Origin: an uncultured Eubacteriales bacterium
GTDB taxonomy: Bacteria > Bacillota > Clostridia > Oscillospirales > CAG-272
Reading direction: 5' to 3'
NCBI GenBank assembly: GCA_934477985.1
Contig: CAKSOR010000104.1
Coordinates: 1-8,116 of the forward strand
Length of the DNA: 8,116 bases
Part shown: positions 1 through 6,042 of the stretch, piece by piece
How positions within the stretch are numbered: position 1 is the stretch's first letter
Layout: each line of letters opens with the position of its first letter
Made by a program: the position numbers and the translations under genes
Notes under the pieces: model-generated
Database searches by the model: none
The model's input: the letters and a program-made list of their open reading frames with translations, nothing else
Told to the model about the DNA's origin: nothing

Positions 1-17
1 TCTCTTGTCGGTATCAT
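1..17 (-). CDS. Start of an unidentified gene downstream of the nucleotidyltransferase (partial)
   Basis: On the minus strand the last codons of the nucleotidyltransferase contain AAGGAG, followed after 8 nt by an ATG that overlaps that gene's TGA stop (ATGA overlap). The first codons read Met-Ile-Pro-Thr-Arg before the window ends. A well-spaced ribosome binding site plus a 4-bp stop/start overlap is the usual sign of a translationally coupled operon gene. Nothing can be said about its function from five codons. Confidence 0.6.
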
Positions 18-805
18 TCGGTTATCTCCTTAATTAAAAATTTTCTCAGTCTCTCAAGCTCATCCTCCGGAAAATCAGCTTCCGCGCCCTCAAACCAGAC
101 CCTCATCGCGCGCTCCGCGAGATACTTCAGATCTTCCGGCAGGTGCGAGATCATCCAAAGACCGCCGTCATACTTCGGAAGTATCCTCCGCGTGCACCTG
201 AACGAAAGTATCCGCCCGAGAATAAGTATATTGCTCGCGAGATACCGCGGCTCATACGCGTGAAAGTCGTATTCATCGACATCGGCGCTGATCGCCGCCC
301 AGAGCTCCTCGTCCGAAACGTCCGGGAAAATATCGACCGGCTCGCCAAAAAGCACTATCCCGCACTGCTTTATCAGCTTAATGTAGCTCTTTATGTCCGG
401 ATCGGGAAAATCATTGTCGACCACATAGCATTCCGTGCCGGGGTTGTCGAACCGCGCCAGATACCGCCCGGTCCAGTAACCGCTGTAGTGGAACACGCAG
501 ACCACATCGCCCGGCTTTCCGAGGTCATCGACCCTGACCGCCGACATCTCGAGCGGACGCGGATGGTTGTCGAGCGAGATAATCTCCTTCGCGATCGCCA
601 GACGTTCATCAGCCGAAAGCCCGCGCCGCGTGACGACTAACAGGTCAATATCTCCCGAGTCAGGGCAGAACGCGCCGAGCGCTATTGAGCCGTGCAGATA
701 AATCCCGGCAAGATCCCCGCCGAGCCGCTTTTTCCAGACCTCCGCGACCGCGTCGATCTGCGCCGCGATGCTGTCGGGAAGTTCATTATATCCAAATAAC
801 TTCAT
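14..805 (-). CDS. AadA-like aminoglycoside nucleotidyltransferase (ANT(3'')/ANT(9) type)
   Basis: A 263-residue protein of the usual AadA length. Residues 39-54 hold the nucleotidyltransferase signature: Gly39-Ser40, then Asp52-x-Asp54 as the metal ligands. Glu85 in RPLEMSAV sits where AadA has its catalytic glutamate (E87 in the Salmonella enzyme). The C-terminal half is the helical domain that follows the catalytic domain in this family, with the family-like stretch IKQCGIVLFGEP near residues 145-156. Known members transfer AMP from ATP to streptomycin or spectinomycin in the cytoplasm. Whether this one gives resistance or acts on another small molecule cannot be read from sequence. The start is fixed by GGAGGAG 4 nt before the ATG (6 nt from its GGAGG core). 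The gene is followed by an overlapping gene, so it is part of an operon. It has no flanking integron or transposon sequence, which suggests an ordinary chromosomal gene. Confidence 0.88.
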   Translation of the reverse strand: MKLFGYNELPDSIAAQIDAVAEVWKKRLGGDLAGIYLHGSIALGAFCPDSGDIDLLVVTRRGLSADERLAIAKEIISLDNHPRPLEMSAVRVDDLGKPGDVVCVFHYSGYWTGRYLARFDNPGTECYVVDNDFPDPDIKSYIKLIKQCGIVLFGEPVDIFPDVSDEELWAAISADVDEYDFHAYEPRYLASNILILGRILSFRCTRRILPKYDGGLWMISHLPEDLKYLAERAMRVWFEGAEADFPEDELERLRKFLIKEITE

Positions 806-1161
806 TATTCTCCTCCAAAGTGGATGTCATTGCAATCACCGGAACGCTCCTGCGGCTTGCTTTGTCCCGAACTTGTGACCAGACGCGGGTGTCGCAAATC
901 AGACCGGTCATCGCGGACTATGCCGTAACAGCCCCCGCCCGGCGCGATAAAGCCGCGCTGATGGCTTTCGCAATACCGCCGATCAGCCCGTAGACCGCGC
1001 AATTTTACCGTCGGAAAGCCGACAGCCGTAAGACATTCCGGTTTCATACTGACCGGAGCGGCGTGCAACATGTGTTTGCGGTTGATGAATGCGCGTCGCC
1101 GGCTATCATTTCAACTAAAGCGGGTTCATTATTTTTCGCGTCCGGACAGCCATCCCGCAAA
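806..1161. other. Gene-free region upstream of the nucleotidyltransferase
   Basis: No convincing gene is seen in 356 bp. An 88-codon minus-strand frame (805-1071) ends in TAATG overlapping the aad start, but it has no ribosome binding site and an arginine/serine/glycine-rich, non-protein-like composition. I saw no good sigma-A promoter for the aad gene. Weak inverted repeats occur, such as GTCGG-AAAG-CCGAC at 1010-1023, so the stretch may be a structured 5' leader. The minus-strand segment at 912-924 resembles part of the leader of the GH2 gene at 7565-7577. Confidence 0.5.
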
Positions 1162-1412
1162 TCAGTCCTCGAACCCGAAGTGCCGCGCGAGCTTGTCGGC
1201 GACCTCCTCGCGCGTGTCCCGACCGTTGTCCTCGCGTATGAGCGTGTAAAATCCGCTGTTCAGATATTCGTCATAGTGCTTTCTGCCGTTTATCAGCGCG
1301 AGCCCCTTTTGTAGTTCTCAAGCGCCTCGTCCGGGCGCTCGCAGCTCTCGATGACGTTCAGAAAGAACCTCTTTTCGGGGTCGTCACGTTCAAAAAAGCG
1401 TTCGACGCTCAT
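1162..1412 (-). pseudogene. Small unknown gene broken by a frameshift
   Basis: From the ATG at 1412 the frame encodes MSVERFFERDDPEKRFFLNV and continues to a stop at 1293-1295 after 39 codons. A -1 shift (one missing base) in the run AAAAGGGG (plus positions 1303-1310) joins it to a second frame that continues with LINGRKHYDEYLNSGFYTLI and ends with HFGFED at a TGA at 1162-1164. The joined product would be about 83 residues, charged, soluble, and without a signal peptide or membrane segment; both halves read like real protein with similar codon use. I do not recognise the family. The ATG follows directly after the T-tract and in-frame TAG of the TPM operon terminator, with no ribosome binding site, so the gene may also have lost its front. 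Alternatives are a sequencing error in the homopolymer or slippage on the A run. Confidence 0.6.
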
Positions 1413-1414
1413 CT

Positions 1415-1445
1415 AAAAAAGCGCCGCGGTTTTTATGCCGCGGCG
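1415..1445 (-). terminator. Rho-independent terminator of the xpaC-telA-LemA-TPM operon
   Basis: On the minus strand an 8-bp perfect GC stem (CGCCGCGG / CCGCGGCG) with an 8-nt loop is followed by CTTTTTT. It lies 51 bp after the TPM gene stop and has the form of a strong intrinsic terminator. The T-tract runs into the TAG-ATG that opens the frameshifted gene. Confidence 0.9.
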
Positions 1446-1464
1446 TATTTGTTTTCATGTGCGG

Positions 1465-1490
1465 CGCAACCGGCAACGGCGTCGGTTGCG
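1465..1490. repeat. Inverted repeat between the TPM stop codon and its terminator
   Basis: CGCAACCG and CGGTTGCG form an 8-bp perfect stem around a 10-nt loop, 5 bp after the TPM stop codon and 19 bp before the terminator stem. It has no T-tract of its own. It could protect the 3' end of the mRNA, but that is inference. Confidence 0.6.
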
Positions 1491-1495
1491 TGAAA

Positions 1496-2476
1496 TCAGT
1501 GTCTGCGCCCCGCGCCGCCTCCGCGCGTCGAACCTCCGCCTCCGCGCGAGCCGCCGGAATGCCCGGAACCGCCGAATCCGCCTGAGCGCCCGGAGCCGCG
1601 CGAGCCTCCGAATCCACCGCCCGGACGTCCGAACCCACCCGGTCTGCCTCCTGAGCCGGGGCGACCGCCGAATCCACCGAATCCTCCGGGAGGCGGAGGT
1701 GGCGGTCGGCGATGGTGGTCGTTTCCGAACAGCGTCCAGCCGAGCAGACAGCCTAAGCATCCGCTGTTCCGGCTTCCGATCGACCGCAGGATGATTATTA
1801 TCACGATGACAATGAAAATTGCCGTCATTCCTGACATCACCCTTCCCTGAGTTCCGTAGTGACCCGAGCCCCAGCCCGACTGTGAGCCGGTCTGGTCGTA
1901 GTAGTTGTGCGCCGAGTCGATGTAATCGGGCGATATGCCCGTGCCGGTCTGAGCGGTGGTTTCGGGCTTATAGCCGTAGATCGCGCCGACCTCCTTCAAA
2001 AGCGCGCCGAACACCTTCTTTATTCCGGCGTCGTAGTTCTGCTTCGCGAAATCCGGTTCGAGATATTCTTCGAGAATGTCGCCGATCCTGCCGCTCGAGA
2101 GCGATTTCTCGAGCCCCTTGCCTTCGGTGCACCAGTAATCGTCGTCGCCGATCGAGACGAGCAGCAGCACGCCGTTGTTCTTATCCTTTGAGCCGATGTC
2201 CCACTCGTTGAAGAGATTGTAGGCGTAGAGCTCGAGTTTTCCGTCGGGGACGAAATCCTGCGTCACAACGACGATCTGCGCTCCGGTCGCGTCGCAGAGC
2301 AGCTTGTTCTGCGCGATGATATATTCCTTGGTCTCGTCAGAGAGAATGCCAGACTGGTCGAGCACATAGAAGTCGTCGGCGGGCTTCGGAAGGTCAGCCG
2401 CCGAAATTTGAGTGGTAAGAGACAAAATCGCCGCGAGCAGCATGACGACCACGGCGGCGAGATTGAGTTTTTTCAA
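1496..2476 (-). CDS. TPM-domain membrane protein (YgcG-like) with Pro/Gly-rich tail
   Basis: A 326-residue protein. Residues 1-26 are a signal peptide (MKK, hydrophobic core, cleavage near ISA-A). Residues 34-165 form a TPM domain: VLDQSGILSDETKEY, then TGAQIVVVTQD, then the typical block NNGVLLLVSIGDDD (100-113) and GKGLEKSLSSGRIGDILEEY (119-138). A single transmembrane helix lies at about 217-231, followed by Cys240 and Cys243, a run of six prolines (258-263) and a Gly/Ser/Arg-rich tail to the end. The TPM domain should therefore be outside the membrane and the tail inside. TPM proteins are linked to photosystem repair in plants and are often encoded beside lemA in bacteria; their bacterial role is unclear. 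The start is TTG, supported by AAAGGAGG 6 nt upstream; no ATG lies nearby. It is the last gene of the operon, 89 bp after the LemA-like gene. Confidence 0.87.
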   Translation of the reverse strand: MKKLNLAAVVVMLLAAILSLTTQISAADLPKPADDFYVLDQSGILSDETKEYIIAQNKLLCDATGAQIVVVTQDFVPDGKLELYAYNLFNEWDIGSKDKNNGVLLLVSIGDDDYWCTEGKGLEKSLSSGRIGDILEEYLEPDFAKQNYDAGIKKVFGALLKEVGAIYGYKPETTAQTGTGISPDYIDSAHNYYDQTGSQSGWGSGHYGTQGRVMSGMTAIFIVIVIIIILRSIGSRNSGCLGCLLGWTLFGNDHHRRPPPPPPGGFGGFGGRPGSGGRPGGFGRPGGGFGGSRGSGRSGGFGGSGHSGGSRGGGGSTRGGGAGRRH

Positions 2477-2485
2477 TGATTTCCT

Positions 2486-2499
2486 CCTTTTTGAAAAGG
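2486..2499 (-). promoter_or_regulatory. Small hairpin overlapping the ribosome binding site of the TPM gene
   Basis: A 5-bp stem with a 4-nt loop (CCTTT...AAAGG) includes part of the AAAGGAGG ribosome binding site. A second hairpin, CTCCTT/AAGGAG with a 6-nt loop, lies upstream at 2526-2543 in the same 89-bp gap and also pairs an AGGAG-like sequence. The two could lower translation of the TPM gene or process the message. No T-tract follows, so neither is a terminator. Confidence 0.35.
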
Positions 2500-2565
2500 T
2501 TTGGGAAAGCGGGGAGAGGCGGAAACTCCTTCCTCAAAAGGAGACCGTTCCTCCTGTCCGTATCA

Positions 2566-3114
2566 TCAGCCGTAAAGCTGTATCGGTTCGACGCCGACTA
2601 AGTCGGCTATGAGCTTCGCGGGGAAGTGCTCGAGTATGTCGTTGAACTCGCGCGCCGCGTCGTTATATCCGTTATGGGAGATACGCTGCATCGCGGACTT
2701 GATGTCGTCGTAGAGGCTCGCGCGGAAGCCCTTATCGGTCGAGTTCATCTTGCCGGGGTCAAGCGAGTCATGCAGCGCGGTCACCGCGTCGAAGAGCTTC
2801 TGAGCCGCTTCATACTTCGCGGATATAGTCTTCGATGAGGTAAGCGCCGAGCGGGTCGTGTTCAGGTCGATTATCAGCTGATCGTCCGCGTCTGTGTAGC
2901 GCAGCGCGATCGTCTTCAGGTTATTAGCGGTCGCGCCGATATACTCAAGGTCGCTCTGGATCGAGTCGCCGTCGCCGTTTTCGCCGCTGTAGAAGTAATC
3001 CTCGGCGTTTTTTCTCGCCGAGAGCAGCGACCTGCGGCAGCCGAGCGTTCCCGACGCCAGGATGACCACGACCATTATAAGTATCGCGACCGGGGTCTTT
3101 GTGAGTAGTTTCAA
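2566..3114 (-). CDS. LemA-like membrane-anchored protein, divergent
   Basis: A 182-residue protein with an N-terminal hydrophobic segment (residues 8-25) ending in Gly-Cys26. The rest is predicted helical. The C-terminus matches LemA: YNDAAREFNDI (150-160) followed by FPAKLIADLVGVEP (164-177), the counterpart of the LemA ending YN-x-AVREYN...FPGNLIA. The middle (60-120) can be laid over the LemA helical bundle but is divergent and lacks the usual strongly conserved RRYDLIPNLV block. LemA proteins are membrane-anchored helical bundles of unclear function. The residues before Cys26 (Thr-Leu-Gly) are not a good lipobox, so a simple membrane anchor is likelier than a lipoprotein. The start is TTG, 7 nt after AAGGAG. 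The gene lies 47 bp after telA and before the TPM gene, a common partner of lemA. Confidence 0.72.
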   Translation of the reverse strand: MKLLTKTPVAILIMVVVILASGTLGCRRSLLSARKNAEDYFYSGENGDGDSIQSDLEYIGATANNLKTIALRYTDADDQLIIDLNTTRSALTSSKTISAKYEAAQKLFDAVTALHDSLDPGKMNSTDKGFRASLYDDIKSAMQRISHNGYNDAAREFNDILEHFPAKLIADLVGVEPIQLYG

Positions 3115-3161
3115 TGCGATTCTCCTTTTTAATCAAAAGAGCGTTTGTGCTCAAAAAGCCG

Positions 3162-4301
3162 TTACTTGCGCATCTCGAGGAGCTTGTTCTTGAGCTCGTT
3201 CTCGATACGCGAGAGCTCGACCTCAGCTTCGCGGCGCTTTGTTTTGCCGTCGTTCTGAATCTGAAGCACCTCGTCGAGCGTCGAGATGAGCGTCTCGTTC
3301 GTCTGCTTCAGCGTCTCGATGTCGACGATTCCGCGCTCGGAAGCCTTCGCGGTTTCGATCGTTGAGACTTTGAGCGCCTCGGCGTTCTTCTTGAGGAGCT
3401 CGTTCGTGAGGTCGGTGACCTGCTGCTGAGCCTTCAGCGCCTCCTGCGAGTGCGCGAGACCGAGCGCGATGACCATCTGGCTCTTCCAGAGCGGAATTGT
3501 GTTCACGAGAGTCGTCTGAATCTTCTCGCTCATCACGGTGTCGTTGTTCTGGATGAGTCTGATCTGCGGCGCCATCTGAATCGAGATCGCGCGGGTCAGC
3601 TCGAGGTCGTGTATCTTCTTTTCAAAGCGGTTGCACATGTTCGCCATGTCGTTCGCCGCCTGAGTGTCCTCGGGAAGTCCCGACTTCTGTGCCTTTTCGA
3701 CAAGGGCGGGCAGGGTGGTGTTCTGCACCTCGTTCAGCTTCTGCTTGCCGGCTAAGATGTACATCGAGAGCTCTTTGAAGTTCGTGAGGTTCACGTTGTA
3801 GAGCTGATCGAGCACCGCGACGTCCTTCATCAGTCTGACCTGGTGGTTCTCAAGACTTGTGGCGATCTTTTCGACGCTGACCTCCGCCTTGTCGTACTTG
3901 GTCTTCATCTGCTCGATCTTGTTGCCCTGGCGCTTGAAGAAGCCCAGAAAGCCTTTCGTGCTCTCGTCGTCCTCGAAATTCTTCAGCTCGCCGACGAGAT
4001 TCGTTATCATGTCGCCGACCTCGCCGAGGTCCTTGTTGCGGACGTTCGCGAGCGCGCTGTCCGAGAAGTTCGCGATCTTCTGCTGAGAGCCCGCGCCGTA
4101 CTGGAGAACGATGTTCGGGTCGGTGATGTCGATCTTCGAGGCGAAATCAGCGACCATCTTCTGCTCGGCGGGCGTGAGGGTGACTGCCATGTCGGGTTCG
4201 GTCTCGGCGGGGACTTTCACCTCGGTTTCGACGGCGGCTGGAGCTTTTTCTTCGTTTCCGAAGGGAGTGAGCGTGAGTTCAGGCATAGAATTGTTGTCCA
4301 T
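3162..4301 (-). CDS. telA: TelA family protein (toxic anion/tellurite resistance-like)
   Basis: A 379-residue cytoplasmic protein, the normal length for the TelA/KlaA family. Residues 1-45 are a low-complexity, acidic, Pro/Glu/Thr-rich lead. From residue 46 on it is almost entirely helical. The family signature is clear: ISIQMAPQIRLIQNND (239-254), EKIQTTLVNTIPLWKSQ (259-275) and a coiled-coil C-terminus ending in charged heptads (340-379). KlaA/TelA was named for tellurite resistance on plasmids; chromosomal members such as B. subtilis YaaN are linked to envelope and antibiotic stress, and a biochemical activity is not known. It lies 24 bp after xpaC, the same pairing as xpaC-yaaN. The ATG at 4301 has AAAGGA at a rather long spacing (about 13 nt to the ATG); Met6 is an alternative start. 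Confidence 0.9.
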   Translation of the reverse strand: MDNNSMPELTLTPFGNEEKAPAAVETEVKVPAETEPDMAVTLTPAEQKMVADFASKIDITDPNIVLQYGAGSQQKIANFSDSALANVRNKDLGEVGDMITNLVGELKNFEDDESTKGFLGFFKRQGNKIEQMKTKYDKAEVSVEKIATSLENHQVRLMKDVAVLDQLYNVNLTNFKELSMYILAGKQKLNEVQNTTLPALVEKAQKSGLPEDTQAANDMANMCNRFEKKIHDLELTRAISIQMAPQIRLIQNNDTVMSEKIQTTLVNTIPLWKSQMVIALGLAHSQEALKAQQQVTDLTNELLKKNAEALKVSTIETAKASERGIVDIETLKQTNETLISTLDEVLQIQNDGKTKRREAEVELSRIENELKNKLLEMRK

Positions 4302-4325
4302 TGTGTTTGACGGTTCCTTTCAGAT

Positions 4326-5015
4326 TTAAGAGTTGTGGTTTTCGCCGGGAGATTTGAGTCCCTCGCTCTCGAGCATGTTCTCAAGAACTGTGATGTCGGC
4401 TGAGATGTCGATCGCGCGGTCTTCGTAGAGGTCGTTGAGCATCCGCTCGAACGCCGGCTTTATCGTGTCGAGGATGCCCTCGATTCCGTTCAGGGTCTTC
4501 GTGATGTTCTCGCCCTTGACCTTTTCGGCTGACAACTCAAGGTAGGTGTTCATCAGCTTCTCGAGCGTCGGGAGATAGTAGTTCATGAAGCGGCGGATTT
4601 TCGGGAGCTTGTCGGGGTTCTTCGAGACGTACTCGAACATCGTGTTCATCAGCTCGCGTATCTCAGCGAGCTTTGCGGCGAGCTTCGGATCGAGTTTCGC
4701 GAGCTCGACATCAATCTTGTCGAACTTGCGGATATACTCGGCTCCGGCTTCGATCGTCTTGTCGACGTCCTCGACGCCCGAGTGCGGGGGCTCGTAAGGA
4801 AGCGGCACGCGCTCGATCCTCGGCGGAATGATTTTTCTGAGGATGGCAAACTCGGCGATCGAGATGATGATTATCACGGCGAAGTGCCCCAGCTTGTACA
4901 TCGGGAAGAGCAGTGCGAAGAGTATCCAGCTGACGGCGATCACATAATACGGCGCGACCGACCGGTGCTTTATCTCACGGAAGCGGTTTCCGGTGTCCGC
5001 GGTGGTCTTGTTCAT
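4326..5015 (-). CDS. xpaC: XpaC-like membrane protein
   Basis: A 229-residue protein with two close hydrophobic segments (about 23-39 and 43-60) forming a membrane hairpin, then a Pro-rich linker (63-80) and a charged helical cytoplasmic domain. The block PKIRRFMNYYLPTLEK (138-153) is the typical core of the XpaC family. XpaC of B. subtilis was named for hydrolysis of 5-bromo-4-chloroindolyl phosphate; no clear catalytic motif is seen here and the enzyme activity of the family is doubtful. The function is probably joint with the TelA protein encoded 24 bp downstream. The ATG is preceded by AAAGGGA at suitable spacing. It is the first gene of the operon, with its promoter about 50 bp upstream and a short 5' UTR of some 40 nt. 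Confidence 0.85.
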   Translation of the reverse strand: MNKTTADTGNRFREIKHRSVAPYYVIAVSWILFALLFPMYKLGHFAVIIIISIAEFAILRKIIPPRIERVPLPYEPPHSGVEDVDKTIEAGAEYIRKFDKIDVELAKLDPKLAAKLAEIRELMNTMFEYVSKNPDKLPKIRRFMNYYLPTLEKLMNTYLELSAEKVKGENITKTLNGIEGILDTIKPAFERMLNDLYEDRAIDISADITVLENMLESEGLKSPGENHNS

Positions 5016-5063
5016 ATGTAGTCCCTTTCTGTATATAATTGTAGTATAACGGTTGATATATAT

Positions 5064-5092
5064 ATTATATCATAAAAATTCCCGCTTGTATA
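5064..5092 (-). promoter_or_regulatory. Sigma-A promoter of the xpaC operon
   Basis: On the minus strand TATAAT (5064-5069) is preceded by TG one base upstream, an extended -10. A weaker -35, TATACA (5087-5092, 4 of 6), stands 17 bp away. Transcription should begin near 5057, about 40 nt before the xpaC ATG. The surroundings are very AT-rich, unlike the flanking genes. Confidence 0.7.
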
Positions 5093-5237
5093 TATTTGCG
5101 GATGAAATTTACAAAAAACTCATACAAAAAGAAAAAAACGTTCAGGAAGTACTTTTGTAGAGGCTGTTCATTGTTCAAAGCGCGGCGGTTTGTCGATTTC
5201 TGTACTACGAAAGTTTGGAAAATTTTGGGAAAACCCC

Positions 5238-5266
5238 TTGAAATTTCAAGTGAAATGGTGTATAAT
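5238..5266 (+). promoter_or_regulatory. Sigma-A promoter for the 65-residue protein gene
   Basis: TTGAAA (5238-5243) and TATAAT (5261-5266) are separated by 17 bp, so five of six and six of six positions match consensus. The start of transcription should be near 5273, giving a leader of about 134 nt. The leader holds two small hairpins (arms at 5298-5301/5311-5314 and 5341-5345/5353-5357) but nothing I recognise as a riboswitch. The stretch from 5093 to 5237, between this promoter and the divergent xpaC promoter, is AT-rich and gene-free. Confidence 0.8.
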
Positions 5267-5406
5267 ATAAATGTCCGAAAAGGCGGAGTGAAAATTCGTT
5301 CTGAGCCTCGGAACATAAAAGAATTGCAGGTAACAGCCGCTTCCGTGAAAATCGGAATCCGCACGCCCGCAGGTTCGAAAAATCTAATCAAAAAGGAGAA
5401 ACTGAA

Positions 5407-5604
5407 ATGGACAAGAGCAATGAAACGAGGATCGAGTACAGCACAAGGCGTCCTGAGAATCTCGCGTGGAGAGTCGAATCGGAGGGGCATGTCACCTACG
5501 GAAAGACGCGTGAGCTCGCGCTCGAACTTCACAAGGAAAAGCTCGGGATGTGCGCCGAGATCAGGGCGATACTCTCGAAGTGTGCATCAGCGTCGATCGG
5601 CTGA
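5407..5604 (+). CDS. Unknown 65-residue protein
   Basis: A small soluble, charged protein beginning MDKSNETRIEYSTRRPENLA, with a likely helix in ELALELHKEKLGMCAEIRAI (residues 36-55) and two cysteines (48 and 59). No signal peptide or membrane segment. I do not recognise the family. Support for a real gene is good: AGGAG (5394-5398) lies 8 nt before the ATG, a near-consensus promoter lies upstream, and third codon positions are GC-rich like the neighbouring genes. No terminator follows directly; the transcript would run into the hairpin array at 5753-6171, so protein and array may share a message. It faces the sialidase-like gene. Confidence 0.66.
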   Translation: MDKSNETRIEYSTRRPENLAWRVESEGHVTYGKTRELALELHKEKLGMCAEIRAILSKCASASIG

Positions 5605-5752
5605 GCCCGGAGCATAAATCTGTTCTGGCATGCAGAGGTGTCATTATCTTCCGGCACGACGGCAAGCGGCGTGAATTCTGTCGCGGAGCAAAGAAGCCGG
5701 GTGGATCCTGGCGCGTCTGATAAGCGGTATATGGTCGATGATGGGCAACGGG
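5605..5752 (+). other. Spacer between the 65-residue gene and the hairpin array
   Basis: No open frame with a ribosome binding site, no clear promoter and no strong terminator was seen in this 148-bp stretch. It differs from the array that follows in lacking perfect palindromes, and most likely belongs to the 3' part of the transcript from the promoter at 5238. Confidence 0.4.
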
Positions 5753-5780
5753 CTGGGCTGCCGCGTAAGCGGCAGTCCGG
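5753..5780 (+). repeat. Array hairpin 0, with GTAA tetraloop
   Basis: A perfect 7-bp stem (5758-5764 with 5769-5775) encloses GTAA, a GNRA-type loop. It extends to 12 bp (5753-5757 with 5776-5780) if two G-U pairs are allowed. Those pairs work only in plus-strand RNA, a weak hint that the array is transcribed in the plus direction. Confidence 0.7.
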
Positions 5781-5801
5781 TTTGTTTTTGCCGGGGATGT
5801 T

Positions 5802-5830
5802 GCCTCCGGGGCGCGCAGCGCCCCGGAGGC
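5802..5830. repeat. Array hairpin 1, 13-bp stem with GCA loop
   Basis: Thirteen perfect base pairs (5802-5814 with 5818-5830) close on the triloop GCA. It ends directly against the closing stem of the cloverleaf at 5831. Confidence 0.9.
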
Positions 5831-5903
5831 GCAGACAGCGCGCACGGCGCGCTGCCAGCCTCGCCTTCGGCGAGGCTGGCGGGCACGGAGTGCCCGTCTG
5901 CGC
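5829..5903. repeat. Cloverleaf: three hairpins inside a closing stem, no unpaired junction base
   Basis: GCAGAC (5831-5836) pairs with GTCTGC (5896-5901), extendable by two pairs to 5829 and 5903. Inside lie three perfect hairpins end to end: 5837-5853 (7 bp, loop ACG), 5854-5880 (12 bp, loop TTC) and 5881-5895 (6 bp, loop GGA). Every junction base is paired, so the figure is a perfect four-way junction. The geometry recalls tRNA, but there is no tRNA consensus (no T-loop, no CCA context) and it is not a tRNA gene. Confidence 0.88.
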
Positions 5904-5978
5904 GCGGCGAGCGGAGCTCGCCGCGGCGGGGGGTGCAGGGGGCGGCAAGCCCCATGCGTCGCGCGCGCAGCGCGCGAC
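5903..5978. repeat. Array hairpins 3 to 5
   Basis: Hairpin 3 (5903-5925) has 10 perfect pairs and loop GGA. A 9-nt G-rich spacer follows. Hairpin 4 (5935-5957) has 5 inner pairs around GGCAA, a G-A mismatch and 3 outer pairs. Hairpin 5 (5958-5978) has 9 perfect pairs and loop GCA and starts at the very next base after hairpin 4. Confidence 0.85.
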
Positions 5979-5982
5979 CAGG

Positions 5983-6037
5983 TGGCGCGAAGCGCCATCC
6001 GCCTCGTAAGCGAGGCGGACGGGGACGAGAGTCCCCG
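5983..6037. repeat. Array hairpins 6 to 8, contiguous
   Basis: Three perfect hairpins meet without a spacer: 5983-5997 (6 bp, loop GAA, core GCGAAGC), 5998-6019 (9 bp, loop TAAG) and 6020-6037 (7 bp, loop GAGA, a GNRA tetraloop). The motif GCGAAGC is known as an exceptionally stable DNA mini-hairpin. Confidence 0.87.
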
Positions 6038-6042
6038 CCTGC

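Noticed and set aside
950..1010. Hydrophobic 28-codon minus-strand stretch resembling a small bacteriocin core
   Set aside because: A TAA stands directly before it and there is no start codon or ribosome binding site.
805..1071. 88-codon minus-strand frame ending TAATG on the aad start
   Set aside because: No ribosome binding site, composition unlike a protein, and the overlap is explained by the GGAGGAGAATAATG sequence of the aad ribosome binding site.
3843..4310. 155-codon plus-strand frame opposite telA
   Set aside because: Antisense shadow of a well-recognised gene, with no ribosome binding site of its own.
5096..5617. 173-codon plus-strand frame over the promoter and the 65-residue gene
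   Set aside because: It begins upstream of the promoter, lacks a ribosome binding site, and competes with a frame that has both signals.
5837..5901. tRNA-like cloverleaf
   Set aside because: Stem lengths, loop sizes (3 nt) and lack of tRNA consensus bases rule out a tRNA.
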